From Hungatella hathewayi (GTDB taxonomy: Bacteria; Bacillota; Clostridia; Lachnospirales; Lachnospiraceae): a stretch of 64,000 nt of DNA. This document shows positions 59,212-64,000 of this stretch, piece after piece. Under the pieces are notes generated by a model. It made no database searches. It saw nothing but the letters and a program-made list of their open reading frames with translations, and was not told where the DNA came from. The position numbers were made by a program, and so were the translations under genes. Location of the stretch: positions 4,800,001 to 4,864,000 of the forward strand of contig CP102274.1 in NCBI GenBank assembly GCA_025149285.1, in the 5' to 3' direction. Position 1 is the stretch's first letter, and each line of letters opens with the position of its first letter.

Positions 59212-60798
59212 TTATTTTTCAAACACTCCGACCAGATCCTTATTGGCCTCATAGTGTTCTTTATACTGTTTGGAATACTCCTCTAATACCTTGTCTAACC
59301 CGGCCGCTTTCAGACGCTGGATGGCCTGGTCGATATTGCTGTCGTAATCCACCACGCCGAATTTAATCGGGTAAATGGACGTAATAATCTCATTGGTCAG
59401 ATTGGCTACCTCATTGGAGACGTTGACCGGATCAAAGTTGAAGCCGACCATAGGGGTACGCACATTGGTACCGGTAATCGGTGTGGTATACATCTTCATC
59501 AGAGTATCCGTAGCAGTGGCGTCGTAAAGTCTGAAATCCGCATTGCCCATCTGCCAGTCATCATACTTGTAAAGCGGCTTTCCATCAGCCCCAAAGATGG
59601 TTTCCATCGTATTATCAGTTACCTTCTTATACGTCTCGCCTTCCACTCCATACATGAATAACTGGTAGTTTTCGGCATCCTTATAGAGCCAGTCCAGGAA
59701 AGACAGCGGCACATTGGGGTCTGTGCAGGACACAGGAACCGCATTGCCGTTATAGATACCGAAATACTCCACATTGCCAAGTTCCGGATTCAGCCAGAAA
59801 TCACCTAAATACGCCCCTACATTCTTCGTCATGGTGGATTCACTCTGGTAGTCGATGGTCTCAAAGCCGAAGACAAATTTGCCGTAATCGGCTGCGTTGC
59901 TGCGGTCTTCACTGTCTGTAGTGAGAATATCCGGATCAATCAGGCCAAGGTCATAGAGTCTGCTGTATATCTCACAGTCCCTTTTAAAGATATCGCTCTC
60001 ATAGAAGCTTTCCACGGTGCCATCCATATTGCATTTTGCAATTCCCATGGTGTTGTCTACGATAAAAGGCGCTTCCTCGTAGGAGCGGTGCAGCCATGTG
60101 GCCGGACGGGAAAGGGTATGGAGCCATGTATAGCATTTCTCTCCTGTCTCCTCCATTAAGATCTCCTGCATCTTCTGTCCCAGTTCGATCACCTCATCCA
60201 CGGTTTCCGGCACCTTTCCTCCCGCCTTATCAAAGATATCCTGGCGATAGAAGATACGGCCGTAATCGCGGCTGATATAGTAGTTTGGCTTCACCGGCAC
60301 AGCCAGGATTTCACCGTTTACGGTAAATTCCGGCCAGCGCTCGGACAGAGTCTCCTTCAAATCCGGGAAATTGTCCAGATAGTCGTTAAGCGGCGCGATT
60401 GCATTCTGGGAACGCAGTACCGTTGCGCTCTTTCTGTCCTGCATGACATGCAGCAGTTCGAACTCCTCACCGGTGGACAGCATTAAGTTTACTTTCTGAT
60501 CCCATGCGTCCCAGGGGATACGGATCAGCTCTACCTCGATATTCACTCCGTCCTTCTGAAGCTTGTCGTTGACCAGACCGATGATCTCGTCCTCCTTCTC
60601 CCAGTCGCTGCCCGGCGCTACATAGCGCATCTTCTTCGGCGCTTCCCCGGCGGTTCCCCCTGCCGTCTCTGCCGCCGACCCCTTCGCCCCGGTCGTACCC
60701 GGACTGGATTCTGCCGGCTTGGAACCACATGCAGTTAATGAACAGACCATTGCAGCCAGAACGACTAACGCCCCGATTCGTTCTACTCTTCTTCTCAT
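59212..60798 (-). CDS. LplA-type sugar-binding lipoprotein
   Basis: A 528-residue extracellular solute-binding protein of the large LplA/YtcQ class. Lipobox SLTAC with Cys24, then a Gly/Ala/Thr-rich tether and the two-lobed binding domain (VNLMLSTGEEFELLHVMQ; VPVKPNYYISRDYGRIFYR). GAGGAGG lies before the ATG. Such proteins serve uptake of oligosaccharides and glycosides in Firmicutes. It follows the two permease genes. Confidence 0.93.
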   Translation of the reverse strand: MRRRVERIGALVVLAAMVCSLTACGSKPAESSPGTTGAKGSAAETAGGTAGEAPKKMRYVAPGSDWEKEDEIIGLVNDKLQKDGVNIEVELIRIPWDAWDQKVNLMLSTGEEFELLHVMQDRKSATVLRSQNAIAPLNDYLDNFPDLKETLSERWPEFTVNGEILAVPVKPNYYISRDYGRIFYRQDIFDKAGGKVPETVDEVIELGQKMQEILMEETGEKCYTWLHTLSRPATWLHRSYEEAPFIVDNTMGIAKCNMDGTVESFYESDIFKRDCEIYSRLYDLGLIDPDILTTDSEDRSNAADYGKFVFGFETIDYQSESTMTKNVGAYLGDFWLNPELGNVEYFGIYNGNAVPVSCTDPNVPLSFLDWLYKDAENYQLFMYGVEGETYKKVTDNTMETIFGADGKPLYKYDDWQMGNADFRLYDATATDTLMKMYTTPITGTNVRTPMVGFNFDPVNVSNEVANLTNEIITSIYPIKFGVVDYDSNIDQAIQRLKAAGLDKVLEEYSKQYKEHYEANKDLVGVFEK

Positions 60799-60878
60799 TT
60801 CAATTCCTCCTCAACTATAATTGTTTTTCATCTATTGATTCTCCGTCTCTGATCCGAAACGGTTAAATCCCTCTCCGG

Positions 60879-61757
60879 TCAGCCCTTAACGGAACCGACC
60901 ATAATACCTTTTACAAAATACTTCTGCAAAAACGGATACAAAAATACCAGCGGCCCTATGGTGACGATCACCGTCGCTATCTTAAAGCTCTCCGCAGGCG
61001 GGGTATCCAGCTGAATCCCCTGGGTTACCATCTGAGACAGCATACTGATATCCGACTGCAGCCGGAAAAGCAGCATCTGTAACGGATAAAGCTTTTTGTT
61101 ATCAATCAGCATAACAGCGTTAAACCAGTTATTCCAGTAATTAATTCCGTAAAACAGTGTAATCGTCGCTATAATTGGTTTGCAGAGCGGAAAATAGATC
61201 TGGAAACCGATCCTGGTCTCGCTGGCTCCGTCAAGCCTTGCGGATTCCATCAGCGATTCCGGTATGGTGGCGACGTAATTGCGCACCAGAAACATATTAA
61301 ACGGTGTAAAGATCATGGAAGGGATCAGCAAAGACAGAATATTGTTGTACATCCCCAGCTTCCGGCAGATTAAATACCACGGAACCATTCCTGAATTAAA
61401 TACCGTTGTAAAAAAGAAAAACATGGCAAACTGATTTCTGTATTTCAAATTCTTATTGGCCAGCGGATACGCCACCATGAATGTCATCAGCACGGCAATC
61501 GCCGTTCCCACTACTGTGATGAAAACCGTTATCCCGCAGCTTGCATAAATCGAAGAGCCCGGATAAAACAGCTTCTGGTAAGCGGCCAGCGACAGCTTTT
61601 TGGGAATCAAGCTGTATCCGTATCTGCCGATACAGCTTTCATCCGTAAAAGACACGGCCACGACCAGCAGCATCGGCAGAATACACAGCAGCGAAATGCA
61701 GGTCAGCAATAAGTAAATCAGCCCCTGGGCTATACTGAAACGTTTGCGTTGAACCAT
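60879..61757 (-). CDS. LplC/YtcP-type carbohydrate ABC permease
   Basis: A 292-residue permease with six helices and the EAA loop ESARLDGASETRIGF. It ends KGIMVGSVKG, the usual C-terminus of the LplC group. GGGAGGGG precedes the ATG. It pairs with the LplB-type permease; no ATPase gene is in the operon, so a shared ATPase is expected. Confidence 0.94.
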   Translation of the reverse strand: MVQRKRFSIAQGLIYLLLTCISLLCILPMLLVVAVSFTDESCIGRYGYSLIPKKLSLAAYQKLFYPGSSIYASCGITVFITVVGTAIAVLMTFMVAYPLANKNLKYRNQFAMFFFFTTVFNSGMVPWYLICRKLGMYNNILSLLIPSMIFTPFNMFLVRNYVATIPESLMESARLDGASETRIGFQIYFPLCKPIIATITLFYGINYWNNWFNAVMLIDNKKLYPLQMLLFRLQSDISMLSQMVTQGIQLDTPPAESFKIATVIVTIGPLVFLYPFLQKYFVKGIMVGSVKG

Positions 61758-61774
61758 AATAATCCCCTCCCTGA

Positions 61775-62710
61775 TCAGAATAATGCGCCTTCCGGAAACA
61801 GCTTTTTCACAAGCCAGTTGGACCCGAAGACCATGATAAAGCCCATGATCGACTGGTATACGCCCACCGCCATGGACAGCGACGGGTCGCCGGTCACACG
61901 CAGCATACGGAACACGTACGTATCAATAACATCCACCTTCGGAAGCAGCTGCCCGGAATCCTTCACCAGCGCATACACCATACCGAAGTCGCCGCAGAAG
62001 ATCTTTCCGACCTCCAGAAGAATCATGATACATATGGTCGGTGTGATTAACGGAAGCGTAATTCTCTTAATGCACTGCCACCGGTTTGCTCCGTCAATGG
62101 CCGCCGCTTCATATAAGGAATGATCGATTCCTACGATGGCCGCCAGATAGATGATCATCGTGTACCCTGCCGACTTCCAGACCTTCGCAAATACCAGAAT
62201 CCCCCGCCACAGCTCCGGCCGTGAATACCACCTCACCCGGTCGAGCCCGACCGCCGTCAGGATATTGTTAAACACGCCCTTTTCCGTAGACAGCATGGCA
62301 TATAAGATGTAGCTTACAATAACCCACGAAATAAAGTATGGAAATAACATTGTGCTCTGCGATATTCTCACAAAAGCTTTGCTCTTCACCTCATTAAGAA
62401 TCAGTGCAAGTCCTACCGACACCAGTGTACCGAAGAAAAGAAACAGTGCATTTAACAGAATCGTATTAAATGTCACCTCCCAGGCCCGGTTGCTCTCAAA
62501 GAAAAACCGGAAGTTCTCTAAACCGACCCAGGGACTGAAGATTCCTTTTTTGTAATCGAAATCTTCAAATGCAATGATCATATAAGGGAGTGTCACGTAT
62601 CCAAATATGAATGTATACAAAATTCCCGGCAGCATAAAGAGGTAAAGCCCTCTGTTCTTTCGCAGTTCATACCAAATCCCTTTTTTTTGGCTGGCTGCAT
62701 TTAACCCCAT
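61775..62710 (-). CDS. LplB/YteP-type carbohydrate ABC permease
   Basis: A 311-residue permease with six helices; the EAA loop reads YEAAAIDGANRWQ. The ATG at 62710 (MGLNAASQKKGIW) follows AAGGAG by nine bases; a longer frame to 62749 has no binding site. It is the first gene of the glycoside operon, about 128 bases downstream of a good promoter with upstream direct repeats. Confidence 0.93.
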   Translation of the reverse strand: MGLNAASQKKGIWYELRKNRGLYLFMLPGILYTFIFGYVTLPYMIIAFEDFDYKKGIFSPWVGLENFRFFFESNRAWEVTFNTILLNALFLFFGTLVSVGLALILNEVKSKAFVRISQSTMLFPYFISWVIVSYILYAMLSTEKGVFNNILTAVGLDRVRWYSRPELWRGILVFAKVWKSAGYTMIIYLAAIVGIDHSLYEAAAIDGANRWQCIKRITLPLITPTICIMILLEVGKIFCGDFGMVYALVKDSGQLLPKVDVIDTYVFRMLRVTGDPSLSMAVGVYQSIMGFIMVFGSNWLVKKLFPEGALF

Positions 62711-62837
62711 AGTTCCCAACTCCTTTTTCCCTGTATTCCCGTCTCCCAATATTCCGGATTCCCGCAGTCTGCCGGCGGAACGGGTACGCCGACAGTTCCA
62801 TGTGACGTTTCCTCAGCGGTTGTTTGTCTGTATGACC

Positions 62838-62867
62838 ATACTACCCCATGACGGCAGAGGTTTTCAA
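62838..62867 (-). promoter_or_regulatory. Promoter of the glycoside operon
   Basis: Minus strand: -35 TTGAAA (62862-62867), 18-base spacer, -10 TAGTAT (62838-62843). It lies about 128 bases upstream of the first permease ATG and 21 bases downstream of a direct-repeat pair likely to bind an AraC-type activator. Confidence 0.6.
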
Positions 62868-62888
62868 TTTTAAAAAATGGCCTTTCTT

Positions 62889-62952
62889 GAACAAATTTAG
62901 ATAATTTTGTGTAATCACTAATTTTTTTAATAGAGCAAATTTGGATATTTTT
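62889..62952. promoter_or_regulatory. Pair of 20-bp direct repeats, candidate AraC operators
   Basis: GAACAAATTTAGATAATTTT (62889-62908) and GAGCAAATTTGGATATTTTT (62933-62952) agree at 17 of 20 positions and start 44 bases apart, about four helical turns. The nearer copy ends 21 bases upstream of the -35. AraC-type proteins bind as monomers to direct repeats next to the promoter; the operon encodes such a regulator at 55705-57972. Confidence 0.6.
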
Positions 62953-63085
62953 CCTGCTTTCTCAAAGGATACCGACTGATGGAGCCTGGATTGAGTCAAA
63001 AAAACCACCGCAGGCATCGGAGCATCAATTTGGCAGCGGTACAAGCGGCGGCGGATTGACGCTTGCGCAGCATACTGTTATAAAA

Positions 63086-63131
63086 AGAGGCTTTAAAAAT
63101 GGAGTGACTAAACTTCATTTTTAAAGCCTCT
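63086..63131. terminator. 16-bp perfect hairpin upstream of the glycoside operon
   Basis: AGAGGCTTTAAAAATG (63086-63101) and CATTTTTAAAGCCTCT (63116-63131) are exact complements, extendable by three pairs with one G-U. No long T run follows on either strand. No intact plus-strand gene reads into it. It separates the degenerate toxin-antitoxin locus from the glycoside operon promoter. Confidence 0.6.
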
Positions 63132-63230
63132 ATTTCTGAACGCAGTATACAGTAATTTCATTCCATTGCATCCTGCCATCACCACCTCTGCTACACATAT
63201 GGCAAGGTCATAACAATAATTTACATACTG

Positions 63231-63258
63231 AAAAAAAGAGGGCGGTTTCCCGTCCTCT
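63231..63258 (-). terminator. Intrinsic terminator of the toxin-antitoxin remnant
   Basis: Minus strand: AGAGGACGG GAAA CCGCCCTCT followed by TTTTTTT. The stem starts in the stop codon of the toxin remnant, as is typical for intact operons of this kind. Confidence 0.8.
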
Positions 63259-63361
63259 AAACGTCATAATTTCCCCTGCATGAGATAACCACCTCTGCAC
63301 GATCCTCAACCACATAGACAAGTCTATGTTCCTCATCAACGCGGCGGCTCCAAACTCCCAT
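63257..63361 (-). pseudogene. Truncated Txe/YoeB-family toxin
   Basis: A 34-codon frame encodes GVWSRRVDEEHRLVYVVED followed by a short end CRGNYDV. This matches the C-terminal active-site part of YoeB/Txe mRNA interferases (G-x-W-S-R-R-I-x-x-E-H-R-L-V-Y). The first 50 or so residues of the family are missing, and the DNA directly upstream is the antitoxin end, so an internal deletion removed them. The remaining piece keeps catalytic Arg/His-type residues but could not fold as a toxin. Confidence 0.8.
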
Positions 63362-63383
63362 TGTATCACTCTTATCTGTATTG

Positions 63384-63570
63384 TCATTCCTCTATCAACT
63401 CATGCTCGGAAAAATTCAGCCGCCCCGCCTTGTAGTCCTCCATTTTCTTGTCAAAATAATGCAAATTGCTTTCGGAATAAAATGGGTCTGCGGACAATTC
63501 AAAGGGGATACGCCGCTCTCTCAGCGCCACGCTTTACATCATCATCAACACGCAAACTAATCTGTGCCAT
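63384..63570 (-). pseudogene. Frameshifted and deleted RelB/DinJ-family antitoxin
   Basis: The ATG at 63570, with AAAGGAG upstream, starts MAQISLRVDDDVKRGAE, the hallmark of RelB/DinJ antitoxins, but the frame ends at a TGA (63500-63502) after 23 codons. In another frame the family C-terminus continues: RERRIPFELSADPFYSESN, then DKKMEDYKAGRLNFSEHE. The central ribbon-helix-helix part of about 20-25 residues is missing. Together with the truncated toxin this is an inactivated module. Confidence 0.85.
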
Positions 63571-63594
63571 AAAATCACTCCTTTCCATGTACTT

Positions 63595-64000
63595 TTAATA
63601 TTCATCACTCAGCAAGAAATCTGCAATGTGCATGGTCTTAATCCCTTCGTAGTTACCACCCGCAAAAGCATCTGTTTGCAATACATATTTGGGGTAATTA
63701 TCCCGAATATCAAGCAGTCTGCCGTATTCTCGCCGCTCTGTTTCAGGAGAGCCGATTTTCTGGGCTGCTTGAATGTAGACCTTATTTTCCTGCTTAACGG
63801 CAATGAAATCTATTTCCGCGTTATCCAGTTTCCCAACGTACACGTCATATCCGCGGCGCAGCAATTCCAGATAGATTACATTCTCCAGCATAGCAGCCAC
63901 ACTGTCCGGTGAATACCCCAATACACTGTAACGCAGTGCCGGGTCGGCCAGGTAGAATTTCTCCTGGGTTTTTAAAATTTCTTTGCCCTGTACGTCAAAA
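63595..64000 (-). CDS. DUF4143-containing ATPase, C-terminal part (cut by window edge)
   Basis: The minus-strand frame is open from the window edge to its stop at 63595, giving the last 135 residues. KFYLADPALRYSVLG, AAMLENVIYLELLRRGYDVY and AEIDFIAVKQENKVYIQAA match the DUF4143 domain found after an AAA ATPase domain in a large family of prokaryotic proteins; the E-I-D-F-I motif followed by K-x-Y-I-Q is nuclease-like. The ATPase half lies outside the window. It precedes the degenerate toxin-antitoxin genes by 24 bases. Function of the family is not established. Confidence 0.85.
   Translation of the reverse strand, partial: FDVQGKEILKTQEKFYLADPALRYSVLGYSPDSVAAMLENVIYLELLRRGYDVYVGKLDNAEIDFIAVKQENKVYIQAAQKIGSPETERREYGRLLDIRDNYPKYVLQTDAFAGGNYEGIKTMHIADFLLSDEY

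Larger units (their letters stand above)
62711..63085. other. Regulatory intergenic region of the glycoside operon
   Basis: No gene is supported here. It holds the operon promoter (62838-62867) and two 20-base direct repeats (62889-62952). The part at 62960-63085 contains short open frames on both strands that match nothing I recognise. Confidence 0.6.

Noticed and set aside
62841..63044. 67-codon minus-strand frame in the glycoside promoter region
   Set aside because: It overlaps the predicted promoter and the direct repeats and has no family resemblance or ribosome binding site.
1..64000. tRNA, rRNA, prophage and integron features
   Set aside because: No cloverleaf with conserved TTCGA-type arm, no rRNA sequence, no integrase or phage structural genes and no att-like repeats were seen.

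Overview
The window looks like a chromosomal segment of a Lachnospiraceae-type Firmicute (Clostridium cluster XIVa; Enterocloster, Hungatella or Lachnoclostridium-like). The reasons are the strong AGGAGG ribosome binding sites, moderate GC content, a SigI/RsgI pair, a YtvI-type sporulation membrane protein, a DUF1576 membrane protein, rpsO next to pnp, ClpA with ClpS, and many sugar-binding lipoproteins with MalF/MalG-type permeases under AraC regulators. No rRNA, tRNA, CRISPR array or intact transposon was found. Most genes lie on the minus strand.

Layout. 1-1.6 kb: end of a sugar ABC importer. 1.9-7.5 kb: a serine hydrolase, clpS-clpA and an LTA-synthase-like enzyme. 7.5-10.4 kb: a Tet(M)-like translation GTPase fused to a C-terminal NYN/Rae1-like nuclease domain, preceded by a small overlapping leader ORF. 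10.5-19.4 kb: an AraC-linked operon of sugar importer, TIM-barrel isomerase, zinc-less MDR dehydrogenase, GH57/38-like protein and radical SAM/SPASM enzyme. 19.4-22.7 kb: EcsC, YccF and ABC-F proteins. 22.9-24.8 kb: a small secreted Cys/His-rich protein divergent from sigI-rsgI. 24.8-29.1 kb: DUF1576 protein and a P-type ATPase behind a probable yybP-ykoY manganese riboswitch with promoter and terminator. 29.2-36.8 kb: DUF2264 protein, YtcJ-like amidohydrolase, pnp, rpsO and a second AraC regulator divergent from a family 4 alpha-galactosidase. 38.3-39.4 kb: YtvI. 39.7-47.9 kb: a Pot-type ABC importer in one operon with adenine deaminase and a second deaminase, divergent from a LysR regulator. 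48.1-48.4 kb: a compact type I toxin-antitoxin candidate. 48.6-50.4 kb: ketopantoate-reductase-like and aldo/keto reductases. 50.5-62.9 kb: a large glycoside operon (LplB/LplC/binding-protein importer, two Gfo/Idh/MocA dehydrogenases, three TIM-barrel isomerases, GH1 glycosidase and a membrane AraC regulator), whose promoter carries two helically phased 20-bp direct repeats. 63.2-64 kb: remains of a RelB/DinJ-Txe/YoeB toxin-antitoxin pair and the end of a DUF4143 ATPase.

How it works together. The main theme is uptake and breakdown of plant- or host-derived glycosides. Two clusters pair NAD-type dehydrogenases with xylose-isomerase-like TIM barrels rather than relying only on glycosidases, which suggests oxidative glycoside processing through keto-sugar intermediates (inference). 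The second theme is translation and stress: ClpAS, PNPase, the GTPase-nuclease fusion, SigI/RsgI and toxin-antitoxin modules. The points most worth a second look are the GTPase-NYN fusion with its leader ORF, the type I toxin-antitoxin locus, the riboswitch-controlled ATPase and the oxidative glycoside operon with its candidate AraC operators.
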